Source: Microcaldota archaeon | GTDB taxonomy: Archaea; Micrarchaeota; Micrarchaeia; Anstonellales; Bilamarchaeaceae | Length of the DNA: 21,511 nucleotides | Reading direction: 5' to 3' | Assembly (NCBI GenBank): GCA_013425425.1 | Contig: JACCLJ010000031.1 | Coordinates: forward strand, 1 to 21,511 | Part shown: positions 6,318 to 13,900 of the stretch, in pieces | Position numbering within the stretch: the stretch's first letter is position 1 | Layout: the number at the start of each line of letters is the position of its first letter | Made by a program: the position numbers and the translations under genes | Notes under the pieces: model-generated | Databases searched by the model: none | Seen by the model: the letters and a program-made list of their open reading frames with translations, nothing else | What the model was told of the DNA's origin: nothing

Positions 6318-6688
6318 TGGAAAGGATATGCCTGGACTTCGAGACCACCCTGGATTTTCTGCGCGGCGACCACGCGACGGTGGAGAAGCTTACGTATTAT
6401 GCCAACCGCGAAGAGATATGCATTTCGAGCATAACGCTCTTCAATCTTCTTGAGGCGGTGAGCAAAAGGGACGTCGTGATATCGTTTGCGAACAACGTGA
6501 AGGTGCTTCAATTCGACAGGAAAGCCGCCGTCATAGCGAGCAACATAAGCGCGGAGCTCAAGGAGAGGAGTGCCGACCCGCCCATCGAATCCATAATAAT
6601 AGCCGCGGTCTGCATGGCGAACGACGCTTATCTTTTCACGAAGAAACCGGCTAATTTTGCGGGGATACGCGGCCTGAAGAAGGTCTAG
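6317..6688 (+). CDS. vapC: PIN-domain ribonuclease toxin VapC, atypical active site
   Basis: A 123-residue PIN-domain protein, the toxin partner of VapB; VapC toxins are Mg-dependent RNases that cut tRNA or rRNA. The start is GTG at 6317, overlapping the VapB stop (TAGTG), with GGTGA at 6308-6312 as ribosome-binding site. PIN landmarks are Asp7 in the first strand ('ICLDFE'), Glu46 in 'FNLLEAV', and the C-terminal segment 'PIESIIIAAVCMANDAYLFTKK'. In most VapC proteins the third acid is Asp in 'D..IAA' and the fourth is Asp in 'TRN..DF'; here they are Glu91 and Asn113 ('KKPANF'). Two of four metal-site positions are therefore changed, which may weaken or alter activity. Length is normal for the family. 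Confidence 0.85.
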   Translation: MERICLDFETTLDFLRGDHATVEKLTYYANREEICISSITLFNLLEAVSKRDVVISFANNVKVLQFDRKAAVIASNISAELKERSADPPIESIIIAAVCMANDAYLFTKKPANFAGIRGLKKV

Positions 6689-6719
6689 TTTTTTATTTGT
6701 TCTATTGCAAGATAACGGT

Positions 6720-7493
6720 ATGGGTTCTGCAAAGGCGCTCGTGCTCACGGGATACGGAATCAACTGCGAGCAGGAGAGCAAATACGCTTTCGAGAAGAGC
6801 GGCGGGATAGCTGATATAATGCACATCAACAGCGTTATCGAAAACCCGAAGATACTCGACGGCTACGGGCTTCTTTTCTTTCCGGGCGGTTTCTCTTTCG
6901 GAGACGACCTGGGTTCCGGGAAGGTGCTGGCGAACAAGCTGAAATACAAGCTCTACGATCCGATAAAGGATTTCGTGAATTCGAAAAAATTAGTCATAGG
7001 GGTGTGCAACGGATTCCAGGTGCTCGTGAAACTAGGCGTCCTTCCGAAGCCGGATTTCGTCCAGCGCGCCACCCTTTCGGGAAACGACTCCGGAAAATTC
7101 GAGGACAGGTGGGTTTTCCTGAAAGTGAATCAGCAATCGCCCTGCCTCTTCACGACGGGAATGGATTATCTCCTTCTCCCGGTAAGGCATGGCGAAGGCA
7201 AGTTCATCGCTCCGGAACCGGTCCTTAATGAAATACGCGGGAAAAACCTTGTCGCGCTGCAATACGTAGACCGCCATGGAAAACCCGCGGGCTATCCGTA
7301 CAACCCGAACGGCTCCGTTGAAAACATAGCCGGCATATGCGATGAGACCGGCGGGATTTTCGGCCTTATGCCGCACCCCGAAGCGTTCAACATGCCGCAG
7401 AATTGCCCCTACTGGCCCCTCGGCGGGGTGAAGGAGGCGATGGGCCTCAGGATTTTCAAGAATGCCGTAAAATACCTTACTGAGACTTTCTGA
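6720..7493 (+). CDS. purQ: Phosphoribosylformylglycinamidine synthase, glutaminase subunit PurQ
   Basis: Class I glutamine amidotransferase subunit that supplies ammonia to PurL in step four of purine synthesis. The nucleophile is Cys96 in 'GVCNGFQVL', and the His/Glu pair is H219/E221 in 'MPHPEAFNM'; the oxyanion-side motif 'FFPGGFSFGDDL' is at about 53-64. The full catalytic set is present. At 257 residues it is somewhat longer than the usual stand-alone bacterial PurQ, as seen in several archaea. PurS and PurL are not in this window. I chose the ATG at 6720; a TTG five codons upstream lacks a ribosome-binding site, whereas a T-rich TATA-like stretch at about 6688-6696 would give a leaderless start at 6720. 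It converges on the DJ-1/PfpI gene with a 7-base gap. Confidence 0.94.
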   Translation: MGSAKALVLTGYGINCEQESKYAFEKSGGIADIMHINSVIENPKILDGYGLLFFPGGFSFGDDLGSGKVLANKLKYKLYDPIKDFVNSKKLVIGVCNGFQVLVKLGVLPKPDFVQRATLSGNDSGKFEDRWVFLKVNQQSPCLFTTGMDYLLLPVRHGEGKFIAPEPVLNEIRGKNLVALQYVDRHGKPAGYPYNPNGSVENIAGICDETGGIFGLMPHPEAFNMPQNCPYWPLGGVKEAMGLRIFKNAVKYLTETF

Positions 7494-7500
7494 TTTTCAG

Positions 7501-8034
7501 TCAATGAAGAAGCTTCTCTATCTCTTCCGCGAATCGTTTGGCCGAGCGCGGGCCGTCAGCAGTGACGATTTTCCCGTCGACTGCTACCCCGTCCTTCACG
7601 TATTTTCCTCCGGATCTTTCGATATATTCCCCGGTGCTGATTCCGAATTCGGAATCCGGACCGAACCAGCATGCTGCTTTTTTTCCTTTTAACGCCCCGG
7701 CTTTTGCGAGTATCGTAGGAGCCCAGCAGATCGCGGCAAGGACTTTGTTCTGTGCAATCGCATCCCTCGCAATCTCCAGTGCCTTGGCTTCTTTGCGTAT
7801 GAGCGGCGTCCCGCCGCCTCCGACAAAAACTATTGCGTCGTATTCATCCACCGCAACATCGCCAAGCGCAACCGTTGCCTCAGCGGTTCCGCCGATACTG
7901 CCGTGGCAGACTCCTTTTTTCGTGCTTGCGATAACGACTTCGAAACCTTTGCCCTCGAAATGCTTTTTCGGTATTTCGAGTTCCTCGTCCCGGTAATTCA
8001 CCGGCGGGATTACAATCAGGATTTTTTTGGCCAT
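7501..8034 (-). CDS. DJ-1/PfpI superfamily protein
   Basis: A 177-residue member of the DJ-1/PfpI superfamily (class I amidotransferase-like fold). The buried glutamate region 'YRDEELEIPKKHF' (Glu17 or Glu18), the glycine-rich 'FVGGGG' at 70-75 and the nucleophile elbow 'AAICWAP' with Cys103 are all present, so the reactive cysteine is intact. The residue after Cys is Trp rather than the His of classical PfpI proteases, so I would not call it a protease; glyoxalase/deglycase-like or other stress-related roles are known in the superfamily. The start ATG at 8034 is preceded by an AGGTG motif 8-13 bases upstream. Its leader lies in a 105-base block of three perfect hairpins that can also be read as a small ORF, which suggests unusual control. 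Confidence 0.9.
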   Translation of the reverse strand: MAKKILIVIPPVNYRDEELEIPKKHFEGKGFEVVIASTKKGVCHGSIGGTAEATVALGDVAVDEYDAIVFVGGGGTPLIRKEAKALEIARDAIAQNKVLAAICWAPTILAKAGALKGKKAACWFGPDSEFGISTGEYIERSGGKYVKDGVAVDGKIVTADGPRSAKRFAEEIEKLLH

Positions 8035-8044
8035 GTTTCAAAAC
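8030..8044 (-). repeat. Direct repeat of the translation-start region, copy 1
   Basis: GCCATGTTTCAAAAC occurs here, over the DJ-1/PfpI start codon and the bases before it, and again exactly at 8138-8152, over the start of the 34-codon frame. The spacing is 108 bases. Read on the minus strand both copies present GTTTTGAAACATGGC. This suggests a duplicated initiation region with the hairpins in between. Confidence 0.75.
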
Positions 8045-8116
8045 ACCTCTGTGTGTTTTGAACAGTCAATGTTGAGAACTCCGTTCTCAACTGTCCAGAA
8101 ACTCCTTGAGTTTCTG
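8037..8116 (-). repeat. Three consecutive perfect hairpins upstream of the DJ-1/PfpI gene
   Basis: Hairpin 1: TTCAAAACAC (8037-8046) with GTGTTTTGAA (8053-8062), loop of 6. Hairpin 2: GTTGAGAAC (8071-8079) with GTTCTCAAC (8083-8091), loop TCC. Hairpin 3: CAGAAACTC (8096-8104) with GAGTTTCTG (8108-8116), loop CTT. All stems are perfect and their sequences are unrelated to each other, so this is not a simple operator array. In the minus-strand transcript they would form three stem-loops immediately before the start codon, and hairpin 1 contains the ribosome-binding site. Confidence 0.8.
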
Positions 8117-8142
8117 TACAAATTGTTTTTAAATTTTGCCAT
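8038..8142 (-). CDS. Possible 34-residue leader ORF containing the three hairpins
   Basis: On the minus strand an ATG at 8142 opens a 34-codon frame ending in TGA at 8040-8038, three bases before the DJ-1/PfpI start. It begins Met-Ala-Lys, as the downstream gene does, and has its own purine-rich motif AGGGG at the matching distance. The frame spans all three hairpins. It may be a regulatory leader peptide, a duplicated gene start, or an accidental frame through a structured leader. Confidence 0.3.
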   Translation of the reverse strand: MAKFKNNLYRNSRSFWTVENGVLNIDCSKHTEVF

Positions 8143-8152
8143 GTTTCAAAAC
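8138..8152 (-). repeat. Direct repeat of the translation-start region, copy 2
   Basis: Exact second copy of the 15-base sequence at 8030-8044, located at the start of the possible 34-codon leader ORF. A minus-strand TATA-like stretch follows at about 8166-8178, about 30 bases further upstream, so this copy is nearest the transcription start. Confidence 0.75.
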
Positions 8153-8225
8153 CCCTGTCCAACACTTAAAAATTTATCAATAAGAAATTATTTAACCCTC
8201 ACCTGCGTAGTATAATCGTGATATC

Positions 8226-8513
8226 ATGGTTGCACCAAAGGAAAAGGAGACGGAACAGGAATTTCCGAAGATAACGTTTACGAAGCCGCCGCAGACGGAG
8301 GAGGTCGCAAGGCTGAAGCTCATTCCCAAGCCGATCATCAAGGAAGTAAAGGAGGAGGCCGGGAGGGCGATGGGCGAGGCTGAGAAAAACACCGTCAAGG
8401 TCGTGAACAGCTTCACGGATTTTTTTACCGTAGAGCTTAGCAAGACCGCGGATGGGAAGCGGTTCCTGTCAAACATGACGAAGAACAGCGAGATAGGAAA
8501 CCTGCTGTTTTAA
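8226..8513 (+). CDS. Hypothetical protein, 95 aa
   Basis: Not recognised. The 95-residue product has a charged, Pro/Lys/Glu-rich N-terminal half ('KPPQTEEVARLKLIPKPIIKEVKEEAG') that looks disordered or extended, followed by a helix and a compact C-terminal segment 'VVNSFTDFFTVELSKTADGKRFLSNM'. There is no signal peptide, metal site or membrane segment. A TATA-like stretch lies at about 8183-8195 and GTGAT at 8218-8222 precedes the ATG. It is the first gene of a tight cluster with the 73-residue gene (10-base gap) and rpiA, so the three are probably one operon; no functional link to pentose metabolism can be shown. Confidence 0.75.
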   Translation: MVAPKEKETEQEFPKITFTKPPQTEEVARLKLIPKPIIKEVKEEAGRAMGEAEKNTVKVVNSFTDFFTVELSKTADGKRFLSNMTKNSEIGNLLF

Positions 8514-8523
8514 CGAGGCGATT

Positions 8524-8745
8524 ATGATGAAGAAAGACCTTTTCAAAAATTGCAAAACCCAGTACGCCTATGACAACAAGGATAAGATATACACCGTCAT
8601 GGTGATGCTCGACAACCGGCCGAGGATACTGACCTTCAGGGTCGGCGAGAAATACACCGAAATTTCCATAGCAAACAAGAACGGCGATATTCTCGAGGTT
8701 CTCAGGCAGGAAGGCGGAAACATAACGCTCAATATGGTGAAATGA
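8524..8745 (+). CDS. Hypothetical protein, 73 aa, beta-rich
   Basis: Not recognised. A small basic protein of 73 residues that alternates hydrophobic and polar residues in strand-like runs ('KIYTVMVMLDNRPRILTFRV', 'KYTEISIANKNGDILEVL'), suggesting a small beta-sheet domain. There is no signal peptide, metal site or nucleic-acid motif. The start is one of two adjacent ATG codons at 8524 and 8527. Its stop overlaps the first possible rpiA start in the arrangement ATGA (8742-8745), so it is probably translationally coupled to rpiA. It lies 10 bases after the 95-residue gene. Confidence 0.72.
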   Translation: MMKKDLFKNCKTQYAYDNKDKIYTVMVMLDNRPRILTFRVGEKYTEISIANKNGDILEVLRQEGGNITLNMVK

Positions 8746-9413
8746 CGGGTGCGGTCGCTATGGATGAAGAAAAAATAAACGCGGCAAGGGGAGCGCTACA
8801 GGAAGTAAAAAACGGCATGTGCATAGGGCTCGGAAGCGGGAGCACGGTTCGCGAGTTCATCAAACTGCTTGCAGAAAAAGTGAAAAAGGAAAAGCTGAGT
8901 GTATGCTGCGTAACGACTTCTTTCGACAGCAGGATGCTTGCAATAGAGAATGGTTTGTGGGTTACGGAACCGGATGCGATAAGCGAGATTGATTTGGCAG
9001 TGGATGGAGCGGATAAGGTCACGAAAACCGCGCTGCTAAAAGGAGGCGGCGGGGCGCTTACCAGGGAGAAGATAATAGACTACAACGCTAAAAAATTCAT
9101 TGTTATTGTTGACGAGGGCAAGGTGCAGAAAAGCCTTGAAGGAAATGTCGCGCTCGAGGTTCTGCCGTTTGCCACTCCGATGGTGCTGAAGCGCCTTGCG
9201 AAATACAAACCGAAGATAAGGATGGCGGTGAAGAAGCTCGGGCCCGTTGTAAGCGACAACGGCTCGTTTATCATTGACATGGAAATGAAGGTGGATGACC
9301 CGAAGAAAACCGAACAGGAGCTGAAAGGCATCCCCGGGATAATCGAGAACGGTATATTCACGAAATTCGATTGCATTATCGTCGGAAAGAAAGACAAGTG
9401 GGAAAGGCTCTGA
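8742..9413 (+). CDS. rpiA: Ribose-5-phosphate isomerase A
   Basis: Converts ribose 5-phosphate and ribulose 5-phosphate in the non-oxidative pentose phosphate route, supplying ribose for nucleotides. The 223-residue product carries the phosphate-binding 'GLGSGSTV' (29-36), the active-site 'DGAD' with Asp88 and Asp91, and 'LLKGGGGALTREK' with Lys100 and Glu109, matching the catalytic Asp/Asp/Lys/Glu set of E. coli RpiA. The C-terminal 'IPGIIENGIF' is also typical. The frame may start at 8742 (ATGA overlap with the preceding gene) or at the ATG at 8760, which matches where many family members begin and has GGTG eight bases before it. It ends 6 bases from the convergent flavoenzyme gene. Confidence 0.95.
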   Translation: MTGAVAMDEEKINAARGALQEVKNGMCIGLGSGSTVREFIKLLAEKVKKEKLSVCCVTTSFDSRMLAIENGLWVTEPDAISEIDLAVDGADKVTKTALLKGGGGALTREKIIDYNAKKFIVIVDEGKVQKSLEGNVALEVLPFATPMVLKRLAKYKPKIRMAVKKLGPVVSDNGSFIIDMEMKVDDPKKTEQELKGIPGIIENGIFTKFDCIIVGKKDKWERL

Positions 9414-9419
9414 ATGCGA

Positions 9420-10493
9420 TCAGCGCGCGCCGAAACCGGGCACGAGATTAAACAAATAGCCGAGGATTTCGGGCTTTAACAGTCCGCTCGGCTTGTCCAT
9501 GTTTCCGTGCTTTTCAAGATAGCCGTTAAGGTCCATGCGGTTCAGCTTTTCCCCGAATTCGCGCAGCTCGCGGTCGTTCAGCCCGTTCATGTAATCCCTT
9601 ATCTTCCTGTGCAGTATGAACTCGTGGCCGTAGCGGGCGCGCCACTCGAGGTCGTACCATCTCGGCTTCAATGCTTCCCTTCCTGCTATCTCAGCGCACC
9701 ATGCGCCGAAAATCACCCCGCCTCCGGTCGTTGCTTTCGTCTGGCCCGCCGCATCCCCGACAAGGACCACTCTCCTCCCGCCGATTTCCTTTCCCGCACG
9801 CTTCCTTATCTCGACAGGAATCACGCTGCCATGGGGGTTTTCAGCCTCGATTTTTTTGAGCTTGAGGAGATGGTTCCATGCCTTGCGGACATTGTTCGGC
9901 AACTCAACGCCTACGCCTACCTCCGCCCGTTCTTCGCTGTGGGGAATTATCCAGCCGAAAAATCCCGGGATTTTCGATGAGAGATAGACATCCACCGTAT
10001 CGTTCTCCTCCTTTTTGTAATTTATGACCCTTTGCAGCGTGGCAACGTAGCGGCCGATCCTGGGGAATTCGAAATTTTCCGCGACAACGGAATTCGCCCC
10101 GTCCGCACCGATGATGTTGTTTGAGCGAAAATTGCCCGTTATGCGCTCGCCGTAAAAAATCTTGGCCCCCCTGCCTTCCGCGTTCATGGCAAGCGATTTG
10201 TCAATGCCCTCCCGGTTGCAGACATATGCAACTGCCTCTTTCCTCCTGACCTTGAAAAGAACGTCGTCGAAATATATGTCCGCGCCGCGTATGCCGTTTA
10301 TCACGAACCTGCTGTAATCAACATACTTCTTCAGCGTCTCGAGCCCCTCGATGGAAAAAAGGCCGGAACAGTTCTTTGGAAATCCGTCGGGGCCGTGCTC
10401 TTCCGAAATGAAAACGCTGTGGCCCGCACCTATCGCATTTATCGCGGCGATGCATCCTGCCGGTCCGGCGCCCACAACATGAACAGAAGCCAT
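9420..10493 (-). CDS. Geranylgeranyl reductase family FAD-dependent oxidoreductase
   Basis: A 357-residue flavoprotein of the geranylgeranyl reductase family, which in archaea saturates the isoprenoid chains of membrane lipids. The N-terminal FAD-binding GAGPAG is at 8-13 with the acidic ribose-binding pair at 31-32, the 'GADG' motif at 129-132, the substrate-side motif P-G-F-F-G-W at 176-181 (the family pattern is PxxYxW, with Phe for Tyr here), and the second FAD motif 'VLVGDAAG' followed by 'TGGGV' at 243-260. Length is slightly short compared with archaeal digeranylgeranylglycerophospholipid reductases of about 390-400 residues, so the exact substrate is uncertain. It is predicted leaderless from the symmetric TATA box centred at 10519, which is shared with the divergent SecB-like gene. 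Confidence 0.9.
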   Translation of the reverse strand: MASVHVVGAGPAGCIAAINAIGAGHSVFISEEHGPDGFPKNCSGLFSIEGLETLKKYVDYSRFVINGIRGADIYFDDVLFKVRRKEAVAYVCNREGIDKSLAMNAEGRGAKIFYGERITGNFRSNNIIGADGANSVVAENFEFPRIGRYVATLQRVINYKKEENDTVDVYLSSKIPGFFGWIIPHSEERAEVGVGVELPNNVRKAWNHLLKLKKIEAENPHGSVIPVEIRKRAGKEIGGRRVVLVGDAAGQTKATTGGGVIFGAWCAEIAGREALKPRWYDLEWRARYGHEFILHRKIRDYMNGLNDRELREFGEKLNRMDLNGYLEKHGNMDKPSGLLKPEILGYLFNLVPGFGAR

Positions 10494-10513
10494 GAAAGAT
10501 TAAGCAGGAAGAA

Positions 10514-10524
10514 GTTTTATAAAC
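10514..10524. promoter_or_regulatory. Shared symmetric TATA box for divergent leaderless genes
   Basis: The core TTTATAAA (10516-10523) is a perfect palindrome within GTTTTATAAAC. Its centre is about 26 bases from the minus-strand ATG at 10493 and about 28 bases from the plus-strand ATG at 10548. Both are normal distances for leaderless archaeal starts, and no other TATA box fits in the 54-base gap. A single box may therefore serve both genes. Confidence 0.65.
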
Positions 10525-10547
10525 CAAAACGGGAAAATCCATCCGGG

Positions 10548-10937
10548 ATGGTTATGGAAATTCTCGGCATAAAGATTAACGGAACTGATGCGAGGAAGGA
10601 CAAGGAAGCTCCGGCGACGGATGTCAATGTCAATATAACCCTGGACGGGCTGGAGGTAAAAAAGGGAGAAATCAGGATATCTTTCACTTATGCCGCCAAT
10701 TACAGGCCGAATGTCGGGTTCCTGAGATTATACGGGATGGTTTTCGGAAGGGAGAGCAACGACAAGGCAAACAAGCTCGCCAAGATGTGGGAGAAGGAGA
10801 AGAAGCTTCCGCCCGAGATAGCGGAGCCTATTCTTAACCTGATTAATGCTTCTGCCGGCGTAAACGGCGTTCTCGTCGCACGCTCGGTAAACCTTATCCC
10901 GCCGCTGGTGCCGCCGAAGATAGTCCTTAAGTCGTGA
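10548..10937 (+). CDS. SecB-like small protein, paralogue 1
   Basis: A 129-residue protein clearly paralogous to the one at 19191. Shared landmarks are 'EILG' at the start, a strand pair leading to 'NYRPNVGFLRLYGMVFG', 'WEKEKKLPPE', 'ILNLINASA' and the closing 'LIPPLVPP'. The order (beta-strand pairs, a Gly-rich turn, then a helix followed by a Pro-rich strand) recalls the bacterial preprotein chaperone SecB; SecB-like proteins are known in some archaea. This assignment is inference and I do not see enough identity to be sure. The ATG at 10548 is at leaderless distance from the shared TATA box; the ATG at 10554 aligns slightly better with the paralogue start. The stop TGA lies inside the first of two tandem hairpins. 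Confidence 0.78.
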   Translation: MVMEILGIKINGTDARKDKEAPATDVNVNITLDGLEVKKGEIRISFTYAANYRPNVGFLRLYGMVFGRESNDKANKLAKMWEKEKKLPPEIAEPILNLINASAGVNGVLVARSVNLIPPLVPPKIVLKS

Positions 10938-10979
10938 ACGACAATTCGTTCACGATTGATGAAATTTACATTTCATCAA
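10932..10979. terminator. Two tandem hairpins between convergent genes
   Basis: Hairpin 1: TCGTGAACG (10932-10940) pairs with CGTTCACGA (10947-10955), loop of 6, and includes the stop codon of the SecB-like gene. Hairpin 2: TTGATGAAAT (10956-10965) pairs with ATTTCATCAA (10970-10979), loop TTAC. Both stems are perfect and directly adjacent. The element sits between two convergent stops and may act as a bidirectional terminator or mRNA end stabiliser. Confidence 0.65.
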
Positions 10980-10989
10980 GCAATAGCAC

Positions 10990-13900
10990 TTACCATTTGA
11001 GGCCCATATTGAAAAGTATCCACCACTGCTCTTCCATAGGCTTAGTCGTGCTGTAGGGGCTGAAAGGCTGCACGCCATAATCCCATATGGAATGAGGACC
11101 GAATTGCGTCGGATAAGGCCCGTAGCCGCCCATACCGCTGATTGTGAATGTTATGCTTGGCGAGGCCTTTTCATACGCGAGCCCGCCTGCGGCAATCCAC
11201 TTCTTTACTTTTGTAGTCTCGGTTCCGACTCCAGAGGCTTTTTCTATGTTCTTCTGCCCGAATATGAAAAGCAGCTTGAATGTTTCTGCCTCTCCTTCCA
11301 GATTTATCTTGCCCCAGTCAACGCCGGCGATTATCTTCCATTCCTTGAAATCGTCCGCCGTGCCGACGGTAACGGTCTGCGTCTGGTAGTCGACCATGAA
11401 ATAATAAGCTGCCTCTTTTGTTTCGAATGCCGAGGTCGGTTTTTTGTTCGTGCCTACAAGGACGACCTGCCATTCCGTGAGCTTTTTCTTGAATTCCGAT
11501 GTTGCTGTTGCTTCCGCGTATTCTTTCTGGCCGTATACAACGCCCGCGATTATGCTGTCCTTGTTCGTCTGCAGGATGTGCAGCAGCCATTGGGCGCTGA
11601 AACCCCTGAACTCCATGCCGAGCTCTTTTTTCTGTACACCTGCCTCGTATTTTGTCGCTTCGAGTATGCCGAACGTCGGGCCCCCCATTATCTTCATCTT
11701 GTTGAAGAGCGTTGCATCCGCACCCGCGTCAGGGAACCTGAATGCCAGCTTTCCATCCTTCTCACCGAGCTTTATCTTCTGCACCAGGAAGCCTGCTTTG
11801 CTCCATGCTTTCGCTTCATCTTCGCCGCCGATTTCTATCGTGCCTTTCTTCCCTTCCTCGGCCCATTCCGCAACGCGCGCATAATAAACGCCGCTAGATT
11901 CTTTCGGTTTGCTGAGGAGCTTGCTTGAAAGCATGACGTCCCAGCTCTTGGCGTCCTCTTCTGTCAGCGATGTCGAACTGTAGGCAACCACGCCGACAAA
12001 CTGCGCCTTTACTTCATTTGCGAACTTCAGCATCTTTTCCGCTTCGAGCTCTTTCTGCGCGCCTTTATTGGTAACGATGGTTGGCGTGCCGATCTCAACC
12101 GTCAGCGGGAAACCAAGGCCGCTGAAAAGATCCATGTAGGTTGATTTTTGGTATGTGTAAAGTGTTGCCATCGTATCCGAGTAAACCTTGTCGTTGAAGA
12201 ATATGAGCCCGCGAAGGTTTCCCCACGCGTATGTCTTGTCATTCAGCTCTGCAGAACCGAGGATGTACGTCTTGAACTTGCCTTGCGAATCATAGCCGTA
12301 CCCGAGCGCCGCCTTCCAGATGTCGTATTTCATCACACCATTTATCTGGTCGATGGCACCCTTGATTATGTTCTCCTGGTTGTCCGGGTTCTGCCCGATT
12401 TGCACAAGAGATTGGTCTATGATGTCCATCGCTGAGAGGAAGCCCGGCGCCTTTGCCACTCCGGCCATGAAGTTGTGCTTCTTGCTCCATAGCATCAGGA
12501 GCCCCATCCCGAAATGCTTAAGCTCTTCGGTCTGCCCGCTCTCCAGCACGCCCTCCTCGTTAAATTCGCTGTACATCCCTTCGATATTGCTGTACATGTA
12601 TGTGCCAGCAAGGAACCAGCCTATCTTGTCCGCTTCTTCTTTTTTCCATGCATATGCGTTAACAAGCAGGTTCTTCGCCTTCGTATAAATCTCCGCGGAT
12701 TCCGTATCGAGAAGGCTGTAATATTTGTTCAGGTTGAATTCGCCATAGCCGCCACGTATTCCTGCGCCTACGCCCGGGTAGATGACATTTTCAGTCATCA
12801 GTCCCGCGCCGATAAGAAGCGGATTGCCTCCGAGGAGCCGTATCTCATAGGCGGCTTCGTTTTTATCTTTCAGCGCAAGCTTCTTGTGTATAAGCTCTCC
12901 GGAGTATGCCTGCTCGCCTTTCTTGAACGTAGGCACGGACGAACCTCGGAATATGCCGATTGTGACGTCGCCTTCGCTGTATAGTTTTGAAACCGAAACG
13001 CCTGCGGCGACCTCTTCGTATGCCATCTTTTCGCCCTTTAGCGTCGGCACCGCTTCGCCGAGGCCCGCTGCAGCGAAACCTTTTTTCTTTGCGGGTATGG
13101 TTATTCCCAACGCCGCTCCATTGAAGCCGCCGAGCTGGGCTTCCTCCTTGAACATCTCCTTGCCCAGCATCTTGACCGAGCCATATACGTTTTTCGTATC
13201 CGCTTCGCCGAAAAGATAATTCATGAATTCCGTTTCGGTGTCCTTTCCATAAGCGACTTGGTAGGTGTCTCCGTTCTTTGTGATGAAATAGAGCTTGCCC
13301 TTTAGCCTGAGAAGGTCAGGGTCGATTTTGTTCACTCTCTTCTCGAAAGAATCCGCGGCGGTTGCAAATGCCGCATTGTCGCCGCTGGCCAGTGCAGCTT
13401 CCATATTATCCAGGTAACCGTTCAGGTCGCTCTGCGCATGGGAATCCCAGCTTAGCGCTGTTGCGCTGTCCCTTAGCGAATCCACTGCTGATGTCATCGC
13501 TGTATCGTTGCCGCTTAGTATCGCCTCTTTCAGGCCATCGACGCCGGTCTTGAGGCCATCCATATTCTCTTCCCTGCCCGGCACAGGTGCACCGAAACCG
13601 TAGAAGTATACGAGCATGTCCGCCTTCTGGTCCTTTGCTATCGCGCTGTAGCTTTGTGCGAGGGCCTCCCAGTATTCCGTGTCCATCTTTTCACTGTTTT
13701 CCTCTTCCGTGCCTTTCCATTCCCCTTTCACTGTGAAGTTATGGATTCCGGGCTTCAGCCCGCCGCCGCTTGCTTCCCCGAGAATATGGCCTTCCTTTTC
13801 GAGCTTACCGCCTATCACTTCCCCTGCAACTCCGCCGGTCGGGGTTGTGCCTGCTCCCTTTGCGCCGAGTTCCCAGCTCGGGCCGGTTCCCTTCTCGCTT

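Noticed and set aside
8037..8116. Repeat cluster considered as a CRISPR array
   Set aside because: The arms of the three hairpins differ from each other and there are no regular identical repeats or spacers.
10956..10979. TGATGA motif considered as the C box of a C/D small RNA
   Set aside because: It is part of a perfect 10-bp hairpin, and no D box or guide arrangement is visible at a suitable distance.
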